From Bin52 sp965243345 (GTDB lineage: Bacteria; Pseudomonadota; Alphaproteobacteria; Thalassobaculales; Thalassobaculaceae), in contig CBDEUR010000003.1 in NCBI GenBank assembly GCA_965243345.1, positions 930,001-994,000 of the forward strand: DNA of 64,000 nt, written 5' to 3'. Each line of letters starts with the position of its first letter. Position 1 is the stretch's first letter. Below, one piece after another: positions 37,610 to 46,709 of this stretch. The translations under genes and the position numbers were made by a program. A model generated the notes under the pieces. That model was given only the letters and a program-made list of their open reading frames with translations. It was not told the DNA's origin and did not search any database.

Positions 37610-38775
37610 TTACGCTGCCAGCTTCCGATCGTTTTCGCGGTTCACAGGCCGGGTTCCCCCGCCGCCTCCCCGCGCAGATGCGCCGGTCCCCGACGCCAGG
37701 ATGTCTGACGCTGCATTCAGGTCGGCGTGATCGGCGTGGCCGCAGGCCACGCAGCGGAACTTTTTCCGTGACTGCCGTGATCCGGCGTCGGTGGCACCGC
37801 ACGCTGCACGGGTCTGTGATGTAAAGGCGGCAGGCACAGCGATCACGCGCAATGCCTTGTACTCGAGCATCCGGCGCGGCGACGCCCAGCCGGTGGCGAG
37901 GATCTCCCGGTTGAGCCCTGCCTTGGCGCTGACCTTCCGGCCGGCGTCCCCGGCCGTTCCCTTCGCGCTCTTCGTCATGTGGGCCGGCTGCAGGTTCTCG
38001 ATGACGATGGTGCCAGCCGCGTTCACAAGCGCGCGGCTGGCCTGATGAAGCCAGTTGCGCCGCACCAGTGCGATCCGCCGCTTTGTCTTCGCCAGCCGGG
38101 CGCGGGTGATCGCCCGCCGGTGCGAGCCGCACCGCTGACGCGCGAGGCGGCGGCTGTACCGCTTGACACGTGCCTGCAGCCGTGAGCTGTCAGGGGCCGG
38201 AATGATCGCACCGTCACTGGTCGCGATCTGGCCCAGGTTCATGTCGATGCCGATCGCGTGACCATTGTCCTCACGCACCGGCGCCGGGATCTTGACCGCA
38301 ACCACGCCATACCACTTGCCGCCTTCCCGCTTGAGTGTCGCCGACTTCGCCACACCGTCATCCAGCCGTATTCCGGACAGTAGAGCGCGCTCTTGCGCAG
38401 GCGGACACCGGAGACGATCGAGATGCTGTTCCAGTGCCGGCGGCCCCTGAAACGGGGAAAGCCGGCGAGCCCCTTCCTCACCCGCCCGAAGAATCCGTTG
38501 AAGGCTTCGTCCAGCCGTTTGAGAGTTCCGCGCTGGATCGCAACCGCGGCCCCGGCCATGCCGGGGATGTCGTGGCGGCAGATGGTCAGGTTCTTGCACT
38601 GCTCGAAACAGGTGATGGTGGAACCGGTCTTGCTGTAGCAGTCGATCCGTTCCTGGAGCGCGGCGTTGCAGAGCTGACGCTGTTCTTCCAGCGTGCGGTC
38701 CAGCCATCGCCACGTCGATCGCATCTGCGGCAGCAACCGGCAGGTGACCGGACAGTATGTGACGGGATCGGGCAT
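37610..38775 (-). pseudogene. tnpB: IS200/IS605-family TnpB with one frameshift
   Basis: Two minus-strand frames add up to one TnpB of about 388 residues. The N-terminal part starts near ATG 38775 (LCNAALQERIDCYSK, GFPRFRGRRHWNS). The frame changes at 38355-38372, and the RuvC part continues with KSATLKREGGKWYG. Nuclease residues remain: the Asp in GIDMNLGQIA, the Glu in IVIENLQ and the Asp in HADLNAASDIL. The zinc ribbon is damaged: the first CxxC reads RAAC, while the second, CVAC, is intact. TnpB is an RNA-guided nuclease that helps its transposon persist. Here the product should be inactive unless the frameshift is bypassed. No TnpA is present. Confidence 0.85.
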
Positions 38776-38859
38776 GCGAACGATCCGGAACAATACTGAG
38801 ACAGTGCGGGGAACAGGAGCGAATACAGGTGCGAATTCGTGCTGGCGGTGTGTCCCCGC

Positions 38860-39307
38860 AGCGGTTGCCCGGCCGAGGAGCCTCGAAACGACAGGAGAGT
38901 GGCAGAGTAAGGAGGTCACTGTGCGATACAGTCCCCCATCGTTTCGCGGTCGTCGCGCCCCAAGTACGGGGGAAGCCTTCGCCGATGTGGTCCTTGACGA
39001 TTCCCGTTGCGGTGTCGGGAGCCTGGATAATCCGTTCGAACGCCGGCCACGGATCGATGGTGCCGCCCGCGCTTTCCTGCGCACTTTGCTCTCCGATTTC
39101 GCAGGCAATGAGGTTCCCGTGGTCGCCGCGGAACGCCGTCAGTGTGGATTCGAAGCCGGGGAAGGGTCCCCGCATACACCACAAACGGTTGAGCTGCTGG
39201 TCGAGCCATGCCGAAACCTGCTCCCACGGCCCGGGAAGCACCTCTTGAATTCGCTCCAGAGCGCGCAGGCAGCTCGGGACCGATGCAATGGCTTCGTCGT
39301 GCGACAC
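38860..39307 (-). pseudogene. Fragment of a larger unidentified gene
   Basis: About 145 codons read as normal protein: ALERIQEVLPGPWEQVSAW, then DQQLNRLWCMRGPFPG, IDPWPAFERII and HIGEGFPRTW. The composition and helical pattern look coding. I recall similar segments inside long bacterial ATPase or restriction-related proteins, but I cannot name the family. It has no credible start or end and runs into the 5' side of tnpB, on the same strand. It is probably the remnant of a gene truncated by the IS605-type insertion or a deletion. Confidence 0.4.
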
Positions 39308-39498
39308 GTGCTCCGAGCCATATGAGAAACTGCAGGAAGGGCGCTTGATTCCGGCTTCGCGATCCTGTGCTTGACCGGGACCAGTCTCGGGGCGCGGCGG
39401 CTTGGTACAGGGTGGCGGCTCGTCTATTGTGCGGCGTCCACGCCGCGTGGCTTGCTGCCGCGCGTTCCGGTTCAGAGTACCGTCGGGGAACCTGGAAT

Positions 39499-40311
39499 AT
39501 GAACGACCTCGGAAACCGCGTGTCCGTGTACCAGCCCGAGCAGGCGGGCCTCATCTTCCCGCGCGAACTCGAGACGAACGATCCGGCGGAGTTGCGCCAA
39601 CACCGCAAGCGGCATCTGGTCGGGGCCTGCCGGGCCTTTGCGCGCTGGGGGCTGGACTACGGGTTCGCCGGCCACCTGACGATCCGCGATCCGGAGTTTC
39701 CGGAACTCTACTGGACCAACCCGTTGGCGGTGCAATTCGCCCGGGTCAAGTTGTCCAACCTCATCCTGGTGGACCATGACGGCGCCGTCGTCGAGGGCGA
39801 CCATGCGGTCAACCAGGCGGGGTTCGTGCTGCACTCGGCGGTTCATGCCGAACATCCGGACATCCTCGCGATGTGCCATGCCCACACGGTCTATGGCTCC
39901 GCCTACGCGTCGCAGGGCCGGCCGCTTGCCCCGATCACCCAGGACGCCTGCCAGTTCTTCGAGGATCATGCGGTGATCCGTGAGGAATCGGGCCAGGTCG
40001 CGGTCAAACGGGGCGCGGGCGCCAACATCGCGCCGGCCTTCAAGGGCGTGAGGGCGGCAATCCACCAGAACCACGGCCTGTTCACGGTCAGCCGGCACAG
40101 CATCGACGCGGCGGCCTTCATGTTCATGGCGCTGGAGCGCTGCTGCCGCCAGCAGCTCATGGTGGAGGCCTCGGGTCACAAGCCGATCGAGATTTCGCCC
40201 GAAAAGGCGCGCTACAGCCGCCAGCATGTCGGCAGCGACTACACCGCGTGGCTCTGTTTTCAGACGGACTACGAGCACATCGTGTCCAGCGAACCCGACA
40301 TGTTCGACTGA
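39499..40311 (+). CDS. Class II aldolase/adducin family protein
   Basis: This 270-residue protein of the class II aldolase fold, which uses a divalent metal to cleave or isomerise sugar phosphates and related compounds. Metal ligands are the histidines in AMCHAHTVYGSAYA and the histidine in IHQNHGLFTVS. The substrate phosphate-loop region reads GFAGHLTIRDPEF. ATG 39499 starts MNDLGNRVSVYQPEQAG. The same start context is kept in the decayed copy at 35990, which supports it. A 54-base gap leads to the glutathione S-transferase gene. Confidence 0.9.
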   Translation: MNDLGNRVSVYQPEQAGLIFPRELETNDPAELRQHRKRHLVGACRAFARWGLDYGFAGHLTIRDPEFPELYWTNPLAVQFARVKLSNLILVDHDGAVVEGDHAVNQAGFVLHSAVHAEHPDILAMCHAHTVYGSAYASQGRPLAPITQDACQFFEDHAVIREESGQVAVKRGAGANIAPAFKGVRAAIHQNHGLFTVSRHSIDAAAFMFMALERCCRQQLMVEASGHKPIEISPEKARYSRQHVGSDYTAWLCFQTDYEHIVSSEPDMFD

Positions 40312-40365
40312 CAGGTTGCGCAGGAAAAACCACCGGCGTCCCGCCCGGAGCGAGGGGAAACGACG

Positions 40366-41001
40366 ATGAAGTTCTACGATTTTTTGCTGGCGCCGAGTTC
40401 CCAGCGTGTCCGTGTCTATCTGGCCGAGAAGGGACTGGAACTTCCGACTGAACAGTTGAACGTGCGCGAGGCCATCCAGTTCACCGAGCCGTACACGACA
40501 ATGAACCCCTTCCATTGCGTGCCGTTCCTGGTGCTGGACGATGGTACGGTGATCGCCGAGTCCGTTTCGATCTGCCGCTATCTGGAGGAACAGCACCCGG
40601 AACCGCCGCTGTTCGGGCGCACGGCGGCAGAGCGTGCCGTCGTCGACATGTGGGGGCGCCGGTTCGAACTGGACGGGTTTCTGCCGCTGCTGCATGCGCT
40701 GCGCAACCATGCGCCGAATTTCGCCGGCAGGGTTGTGCCGGGAACGCGCGCGGACCTGCCGCAATCGGAGGCCATGGTCGGCCGCGGCAAGGAGATGGCG
40801 AAGGTCCTGTTCGACCGTGCCGAACCGCACATGGAGAAGAACGCGTTTGTTGCCGGGCCGGAGTTCACCGTGGCCGACATCACCGCCGTCTTCACGCTCC
40901 GCCTTGCCTATGCCCTGGAGATGGATATCGCCACGTCCTGGCCGGCGACCCATGCCTGGTTCCAGAAGGTGACGGCGCGGCCGTCCTTCCAGCTCCAGTG
41001 A
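40366..41001 (+). CDS. Glutathione S-transferase family protein
   Basis: This 211-residue GST. The thioredoxin-like N-terminal domain has SSQRVRVYLAEKG for the first helix, the cis-proline loop NPFHCVPFLVLDDG and the glutathione-contacting ES pair in VIAESVSICRYLEE. The all-helical C-terminal domain ends in FTVADITAVF and WFQKVTARPSF. GAGGGGA precedes the ATG. Probably co-transcribed with the aldolase. It converges on the fic remnant, with only 4 bases between stops. Confidence 0.9.
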   Translation: MKFYDFLLAPSSQRVRVYLAEKGLELPTEQLNVREAIQFTEPYTTMNPFHCVPFLVLDDGTVIAESVSICRYLEEQHPEPPLFGRTAAERAVVDMWGRRFELDGFLPLLHALRNHAPNFAGRVVPGTRADLPQSEAMVGRGKEMAKVLFDRAEPHMEKNAFVAGPEFTVADITAVFTLRLAYALEMDIATSWPATHAWFQKVTARPSFQLQ

Positions 41002-41005
41002 GCGG

Positions 41006-41573
41006 CTACACGAGGGCCTGTCGGATGCAGCGTGTGATGGCAGCGTGATCGCCTGCGTTGAAACGAAGCGAGGCGTTCAGCCAGGCAGCGCGGTCGATAC
41101 GGGTGAGGTCGATGGCGTGGCCGGCGCGCGCGGCAAGCTGCTTTTAGATACTGGAGTTGCTTTCGGCCGTTGCTCTCGCGGAACGGGTGAACATGGTTGA
41201 CGTCGCCCAGCAGCGCACTCGCGCCCACGGCGAACCCGTCCGGCCCCGATCGCCGGAAATACCCTGCCGCCACGATGCGGCGGTGAATGTCTGCCATGCC
41301 GGCCGCGATGAACCGCCGCGGCTGGGACCGGCTGTCTCCCTTGGCGATCTCAACGGTGCGGACCTCGCCCGCCCATGCGTAGACGTCCTGGAACAGGTGG
41401 CGGTGGATCGCCTTCAGGTGGTCGAGGTCGAATTCGCCCGCCGGCACGGACTCAAGGAGACGCAAGGCCACGAGTTCGCGTTCCGCTACTTCCAGGGCCG
41501 CCGGGCCCTGGATGTCCAGCTTGTTACGGAGAACGGTGCAGTCTGGCGGATAGCAGCAGTCGCGGTCGCTCAT
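41006..41573 (-). pseudogene. Fic-domain toxin, frameshifted
   Basis: Fic proteins transfer AMP or related groups to target proteins. From ATG 41573 the frame encodes a Fic core (LHRHLF-type helix AIHRHLFQDVYAWAGEVRT) and the active loop HPFRESNGRKQ; the usual glycine of HPFxxGNGR is serine here. A frameshift near 41140-41150, just after the loop, breaks the last helices; the other frame then reads AARAGHAIDLTRIDRAAWLNA to a stop at 41006. Repaired length would be about 188 residues. It overlaps the antitoxin stop as ATGA. A truncated but partly active product cannot be excluded. Confidence 0.82.
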
Positions 41574-41791
41574 TCCGCCGTGGCGATACGACCGCGATCC
41601 TGTGTTCGGCGGAGGATATGGGCGCGGCGCCGCTCGGGCGACCATCCCTCGCGCTCGAACATCTCGAACATGGCGATCTCTTCCGCCGTCAGAGGATTAC
41701 CCTCGATCGCCTGCAGATGCGCGGCCTCGGCCAGCAGCTGGTCGGCGGCGGCGATCGTGGCCGAACTGGAATTGTAGTGGCTCCTGTACAT
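41570..41791 (-). CDS. FicA/VbhA-type antitoxin
   Basis: This 73-residue protein directly upstream of fic, with a 4-base overlap. It has the small all-helical layout of Fic antitoxins (LQAIEGNPLTAEEIAMFE, then REGWSPERRRAHIL). In this class a conserved glutamate, here in the AIEGN segment, blocks the ATP site of the Fic active loop. The usual Ser/Thr four residues before that glutamate is leucine here. With the toxin frameshifted, the antitoxin may be an orphan. Confidence 0.72.
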   Translation of the reverse strand: MYRSHYNSSSATIAAADQLLAEAAHLQAIEGNPLTAEEIAMFEMFEREGWSPERRRAHILRRTQDRGRIATAE

Positions 41792-42196
41792 GGTGCGACC
41801 GTATCGCGTTGCGCCGCTGAAGGCGACAAGCGGTCGCGCGGAAAGAGCGGATTGCGGCGGGCTGGGTGGGCCGCATGCGGCGCACTGGACGCGGTGTGGT
41901 TTCACTCGCGGTGCGACAGGGGTTCTGGACTCAACCCCGCAAACCGCTGCACGGGGACAAAGGTACCGAGAACAGGCGTTGAACTGAGCCGCGTTCCGCG
42001 GCGGGGTGCTCTGCACTCCCGAAGTCCAGGGTGATTTTCGGGTCCCGGTCGAGCTGGACCGATCCGTCTCATGGTGTCCCGGCGTCGGGACCGATCTTCA
42101 ATTTCCTTCAATCATCGCCTGCCTTCGGCCGCTGTGTCGGTGCGTGTGAGCATCGGTGTGTTTTCACGACCGATCAGGCCCGAAGGGAGATCACCC
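41792..42196. other. Interval between the Fic pair and the IS91-type element
   Basis: No gene was recognised in 405 bases. It must contain the promoter of the antitoxin-toxin pair on the minus strand and the left end of the IS91-type element. No classical terminal inverted repeat was found, as expected for IS91. The exact left end could not be fixed. Confidence 0.45.
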
Positions 42197-43048
42197 ATGA
42201 CACCGCTGCGCAAGCAGATGATCAAGGACATGACCGTGCGCGGTCTTGCCGAGAACACCAGGAAGTCCTACCTGAACTCTGTCTCCAGCCTTGCCAGGCA
42301 CTATGGTCGCAGCCCGGACCGGATCTCGGCGCAGGAGGTTCAGGACTACCTCCTCTTCCTGCACGAAGACCGGGGGCTGACCTGGCAGACCTGCAACTGT
42401 GCCCGCCACGCCATCAACTTCTTCTACCGCATCACGCTCGGCCTGCCCGAACAGCACTTCTACCTGCCAGGCGCCAAGACGCCGTCGACGCTGCCGGAGA
42501 TCCTCAATCACGACGAGCTGGTGCGGCTGTTCAGCGTCACCGCCAACCTCAAGCACCGGTCCGTGCTGATGACAGCCTACGCCGCGGGGCTTCGGGCGAG
42601 CGAACTCGGCCGCCTGCGGATCACCGATATCGACTCGCAACGCATGTGCCTGCGGGTCGACCAGGGCAAGGGCAACAAGGACCGTTCCGTGCCACTCTCG
42701 CCCCGTCTGCTGGTGGAACTGCGCGCCTACTGGCGCCGGGTCCGTCCCGAGAACTGGCTGTTCCCCGGTGCCTACAATCACCCGATGTCACGCCGCGGGA
42801 CGGCCTACATCTACAGCCGAGCCAAGGCAAAGGCCGGGATCGACAAGCCCGGCGGGATCCATACGCTGCGCCACGCCTATGCAACCAACCTTCTCGAGGC
42901 CGGGGTCGAGCTGCACATCATTCAGCGCCGCCTCGGTCACAGCTCGATCCGTTCGACCTTGCGCTACCTGCGCCTGGCCCACGAGAAGACCAGCGCCACC
43001 CCGTCGCCCCTGGACCTGCTGGAGTTCCCGCTTCCCGCCCGGACCTGA
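42197..43048 (+). CDS. Tyrosine recombinase of IS91-type element
   Basis: This 283-residue integrase/recombinase. ATG 42197 follows GGGAG by about 8 bases; the longer frame to 42071 has no such site. The SAM-like core-binding domain fills residues 1-85. Catalytic residues are R133 (AAGLRASELGRLR), the beta-hairpin lysine in GKGNKDRSVPL, H222-x-x-R225 (IHTLRHAYAT), H248 (RRLGHSS) and nucleophile Y257 (TLRYLRL). It probably resolves or helps insert the element. Stop lies 3 bases before the transposase start. Confidence 0.9.
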   Translation: MTPLRKQMIKDMTVRGLAENTRKSYLNSVSSLARHYGRSPDRISAQEVQDYLLFLHEDRGLTWQTCNCARHAINFFYRITLGLPEQHFYLPGAKTPSTLPEILNHDELVRLFSVTANLKHRSVLMTAYAAGLRASELGRLRITDIDSQRMCLRVDQGKGNKDRSVPLSPRLLVELRAYWRRVRPENWLFPGAYNHPMSRRGTAYIYSRAKAKAGIDKPGGIHTLRHAYATNLLEAGVELHIIQRRLGHSSIRSTLRYLRLAHEKTSATPSPLDLLEFPLPART

Positions 43049-43051
43049 CCG

Positions 43052-44260
43052 GTGGCCCATGCCGACCATGCAGCGCCGGCCACACGGCCGGCGCTGGAGG
43101 TCGCTGACATCCTGCGCAAGTGCGGCGGTGCCTATGCCGGGAGCCATCGGCTCTCGGTTCAGCAGCAGCGGGTCATCGACGCGCTGGTGAGCTGCCGAAC
43201 CGCCGCGCTCGGCGGGTTCAAGTCGCAGTGCGATCACTGCGGGGCGGTGACGATCCAGTACGCCTCGTGCCGGAACCGTCACTGCCCCAAGTGCCAGACC
43301 CTCTCGCAGGTCAGGTGGGTCGAGCGTCAGTGCGCCGATCTGCTCGACATCGGCTACTGGCACGTGGTGTTCACCCTGCCCCACGAGCTCAACCCCGTCG
43401 CCCGGGCCAACCCGGCGCTGATCGACCGGCTGCTCTTCAAGGCGGCCTCCCGGACCCTGCTCGAGTTCGGCCGCAACCCCCGCTGGCTCGGCGGCGAACT
43501 CGGCATCACCATGGTGCTGCACACCTGGGGGCAGAACCTGGGACAGCACATCCATGTCCACTGCATCGTCACCGACGGCGGCCTGAGCCCGGACGGGCAG
43601 CTCTGGCTCGCCCCGACGCGCAAGGGCTTCCTGTTTCCCACCCGGGCGTTGGCGAAGGTCTTCCGCGGCAAGTACCTCGACTTCCTCGGCGCCGCGCACC
43701 GCACCGGCGAGCTGCGGCTGAAGCCCGCCGACGGCGGCGAGTTCGAGTGCCTGGAGGCCACGCTGCGGTCGCGCGATTGGGTGATCTACTGCAAGGCCCC
43801 GTTCGCCGGCGCCGGCCATGTCCTGGCCTACCTCGGGCGCTACTCCCACAAGACTGCCATTGGCAACCACCGCCTCGTCGACTTCGACGGCCAGCACGTC
43901 AGCTTCCGCTGGCGCGACTACGCCGACGACAACACGCTCAAGGTGATGCGTCTGGACGCCGACGAGTTCATCCGGCGCTTCCTGCTGCATGTGCTGCCGC
44001 ACGGCTTCACCCGGCTGCGTCACTACGGACTGCTCGCCAATCGCTGCCGGGCGAGCAAGCTCGCCCGGTGCCGAGCTCTGCTTGATCAGCCGGCTCCGGA
44101 ACCGCGCGAACCGGAAACGGCGCAGGAGATGCTGCTGCGCCTGACCGGGATCGACATCACCCTGTGCCGGGAGTGCGGCACGGGAACGCTGAGCCCGATC
44201 CTCATTCTGGAACCACTGAACCGATCGGGAAGGGCAGCGATGAAGACCGGACCGCCATGA
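43052..44260 (+). CDS. IS91-family transposase (Y2, HUH)
   Basis: This 402-residue rolling-circle transposase. A zinc-binding N-terminal part has CDHCG and CRNRHCPKCQ. The HUH metal motif is HIHVHCIV (residues 166-172). The paired catalytic tyrosines are Y260 and Y264 (AYLGRYSHK). C-terminal CRECGTG forms another zinc knuckle. GTG 43052 is the first start after the integrase stop. Complete in length for the family. Confidence 0.92.
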   Translation: MAHADHAAPATRPALEVADILRKCGGAYAGSHRLSVQQQRVIDALVSCRTAALGGFKSQCDHCGAVTIQYASCRNRHCPKCQTLSQVRWVERQCADLLDIGYWHVVFTLPHELNPVARANPALIDRLLFKAASRTLLEFGRNPRWLGGELGITMVLHTWGQNLGQHIHVHCIVTDGGLSPDGQLWLAPTRKGFLFPTRALAKVFRGKYLDFLGAAHRTGELRLKPADGGEFECLEATLRSRDWVIYCKAPFAGAGHVLAYLGRYSHKTAIGNHRLVDFDGQHVSFRWRDYADDNTLKVMRLDADEFIRRFLLHVLPHGFTRLRHYGLLANRCRASKLARCRALLDQPAPEPREPETAQEMLLRLTGIDITLCRECGTGTLSPILILEPLNRSGRAAMKTGPP

Positions 44261-44529
44261 CCGGCCGCGGCCACCTGTCACGGTCCCATGACTGCGCCCC
44301 TGTCACCGCGCAACGGATACCCGTGCGCCCGACCTGCACCGCGCATCGGCAAACCGGTCGTTCCGCCACCGGACCAAAAGCCAAGGCTGCCGCCGCTCCC
44401 GATCCTGCACGGTCATCGCGCCTGTCCGGAGCACTCGGCTGCCTCCTTCCGGCGTAGTCAACGCCCAGCCTGCGGTTACTTTCCCCATAGACCTGCATCA
44501 CCACCGTGCCACGCGGCTCAGCTCAACGA

Positions 44530-44562
44530 TCTTATCAGCCGTGCTGCGCACGGCTGATAAGA
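44530..44562. repeat. 14-bp perfect palindrome, candidate end of the IS91-type element
   Basis: TCTTATCAGCCGTG and its exact complement are separated by CTGCG. There is no T-run, so it is not a standard terminator. It lies 270 bases after the transposase stop. IS91 termini carry a palindrome near the replication-origin end, so this is the best candidate. A GAAC tetranucleotide follows at 44577, the type of target IS91 favours. Confidence 0.55.
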
Positions 44563-44720
44563 GCCTATTCAATGTGTGAACCTGTGGAGAAATTCTCCGG
44601 AACCGGCGAACTGATGGATCGTATCCCACGCTGTCAATTCCGACTGAGAGTTTCTCACTTTGGCCTTGGGCCCCTCTGCCCAGGCACAGGGTTTGGTGCG
44701 TGAGGATGGGTTGAGCTGCG

Positions 44721-44757
44721 GATCACTGGCCCGCCGTCTGGCGGCGGGCCAGTGATC
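44721..44757. repeat. 16-bp perfect hairpin, unknown role
   Basis: GATCACTGGCCCGCCG and its exact complement flank the loop TCTGG. It lies in a gene-free interval (44577-45248) between the IS91-type element and the aquaporin remnant. No T-run follows. It might be an end of a small non-autonomous element or a regulatory RNA structure. Nothing else in the interval was recognised. Confidence 0.6.
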
Positions 44758-45248
44758 TACAGTGGGCGAGCTGTACCGCATTCACATGCATCACGGCCGC
44801 CCTCACGCGACTCCGCCACCACGAAACCACCGGTTCACCGTCATGCCGTACCCTGCCGTTCGCCAGAACCGGGTGTGGAGTGGCGGTGATGGGAGACCGT
44901 TCCCGGTTGGTGACGGCGCCGGTGAACGGCAAGGAACCGACCCCCTCGGCCTTCGGGTCGGCGGCAGTCAGGACAAGGCGCACACCGGGCCGGAGCGGAC
45001 GTCACGGCAGTCGATGACGGTAACAGCAGTATACGCATGAGGTGAACGGAGCACCGCACCCCGGTACTGACCACCGGGCTCCATGTCATCGACATGGAGT
45101 CCTCCGCCGGTCACAGGTGAGGATTCCCGGTTCCCGGGTTGGGCGGACCAGGGCGAGCTGCATGCTGCATTCTGCTGCAGTTCGCGTCCGTCGCAGGAGC
45201 CAGCCGAACAGCAGGACGACGGAATTGGCGCCGGCACACTGCGCCACT

Positions 45249-45501
45249 TCAGACAGCCAGGAATGGCAGCTTCCAGAGAGAACGTGCCACCAGTTCCCCC
45301 GTCCACTGGTCTACGCCCGTGCCCACCTTCCGCGAGGCAAGAGAAGTGGCTGGTCGAACATGACGTGGGTGAGCACGTTGCTGGCCAGTGCGCCAACCAC
45401 CTGGACGACGACATAGGCCGCTGCCTCGCCCTCCGTGCTGTTCCTCCTGAGGGTGAAGGCCAGTGTCACTGCTGGACTGAAGTGGGCGCCCGAAACGGGT
45501 C
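45249..45501 (-). pseudogene. Aquaporin (MIP family), C-terminal part of split gene
   Basis: From 45501 leftward the minus strand reads GPVSGAHFSPAVTLAF, the first pore loop of an aquaporin (NPA here SPA). Then come AAYVVVQVVGALASNVLTHVMFDQPLL and, after a frameshift near 45340, LASRKVGTGVDQWTGELVA, which matches the following family region. The second NPA half is not recognisable. The first half of the same gene lies at 57293-57532, separated by the inserted element. The two halves join in frame across the junction (INGPVSGAHF). Aquaporins pass water, glycerol or small solutes; this one is dead. Confidence 0.82.
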
Positions 45502-45523
45502 CGCGTTTCAGCCGAGACCGACA
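45480..45523. other. Left attachment site of the 11.8-kb element
   Basis: Aquaporin sequence ends at the crossover dinucleotide TC (45500-45501). The element begins with a 22-base arm at 45502-45523, CGCGTTTCAG followed by CCGAGACCGACA. The same arm is found inverted and without a mismatch at 57271-57292. Together with TC the arms form a 46-bp symmetrical site in the excised circle, the layout of attP sites of large serine integrases. Confidence 0.88.
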
Positions 45524-46709
45524 ATCCGGGCGGCGAGGTTCCGCCCTGGTTCTTGCCGACTCCGGTCGCGGTCCATTCGGGGATCTTCCCGAGGTCGCCG
45601 CGCAGCGTGGCATGCACCTCGCCCCACTTCTCGCCCGGGCTCAGCACGATCCGCTCGATAAATCCCCGGATCGCCGTCGCCGCCTCGTCCCGGTCCTCCG
45701 GGTGTTTCAGCACATCGGCGAGCCGCGCCACGTTGCGGCGGTAGATCCCGGCCATATTCGGATGGATGTCCGGTAGGTCGGCCAGAGCGGCCGCGAGGCG
45801 CTCGGCGAGCGCGTCCGGGCGGGCCTCCAGTTCGCGCAGCCGGTCCGACATGCCCCGCACAGAGCCGCCGTCCTCTATAGCTGCGATCATGGCCGCGATC
45901 TCTTTTTCGACCTCCGCGGGCTCCTTCCTGTTCCCGGCCCCCGAGGCACGGCGCTCACGGTTGAGGCGGTTGGTCTCCTCCGCATAGGCCCGGATCGCCT
46001 TGGTCGCCGCCTCCGGCGCCATCAGCCGGTGCTTCAGCCCGGCCAGCACCCGTTCCTCCAGAACGATGCGGCGGAGGCCCCTGCGGTTGGTACAGCCGTC
46101 GGTCCGGGCGTGGTTCGAGCACGCGTAGCGATCCTGTCCCCGCTTCCCGTAGGCGCCGCCGAAAACCCCGCATTGAAGAAGACCTGACAGCAGGTGACGC
46201 GGCCGGTGGGTCGCGTTCATCGGGTTCGCATGGGCGTGCCGAACGTCCGCGATCGCGGCGGCGTACACTTTGGCTGACTCGTCCTGGCGGTCCTTCGCCG
46301 CCTTCCACAGGTCGTCGTCCAGGACGCGGAGATGGAGAACATTGGCGACGACCCATTCCTCCGGCGGGTTGATGCGCGAGACCTTCCGTCTGGTCTCCGG
46401 GTTGAGCGCCCGGCGCTGGCGGTTCCACACCAGCCGCCCGACATAGAGCTCGTTGTTGAGCAGCCCGGTGCCGCGCGCCGCGCGGCCGCGCAGCGTGTTG
46501 TCGGACCACCGCTTGTCCCTCGGACCGGGAATGCCGTCGTCGTTCAGACGCCGCGCGATCGCGCGCGGGCTCGAGCCATTGGCGAACTCCCGGAAGATGC
46601 GGCGCACGATGTCAGCCTGTTGCTCGTTGATCCGGCGTTCGCCCCGGATCGGCTCGCCGACGGCATCCAGAGCCTTCACCACGTCGTAGCCGTAACAAAG
46701 GCGTTTACC
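45500..46709 (-). pseudogene. Large serine recombinase, catalytic domain deleted
   Basis: About 400 residues of a large serine recombinase remain: the recombinase domain from GKRLCYGYDVVKALD (start near 46709) with GTGLLNNELYVGRLVWNRQRR, the zinc ribbon (CGVFGG, then YACSNH and CTNRRG) and the coiled-coil tail. The N-terminal resolvase domain with the catalytic serine is absent. Upstream sequence to 46999 does not encode it in any frame. The frame crosses the left arm and passes into aquaporin DNA, stopping at 45249. In the excised circle it would instead end TRFSRDRHLIEVPV, 15 or so codons past the crossover. This enzyme family integrates DNA at specific att sites. Confidence 0.87.

Larger units (their letters stand above)
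42150..44576 (+). mobile_element. IS91-family element with tyrosine recombinase
   Basis: A two-gene insertion element: a phage-type integrase (42197) and a Y2 HUH transposase (43052), 3 bases apart. Such pairs are a known IS91 sub-group. A 14-bp perfect palindrome at 44530-44562, followed by GAAC at 44577, is where a replication-origin end of an IS91 element would be expected. The left limit is approximate. Both genes are intact, so the element may still move. Confidence 0.7.

Noticed and set aside
38355..38372. Programmed frameshifting in tnpB
   Set aside because: No slippery run or downstream structure was evident, and the zinc ribbon is also damaged, so simple decay is more likely.
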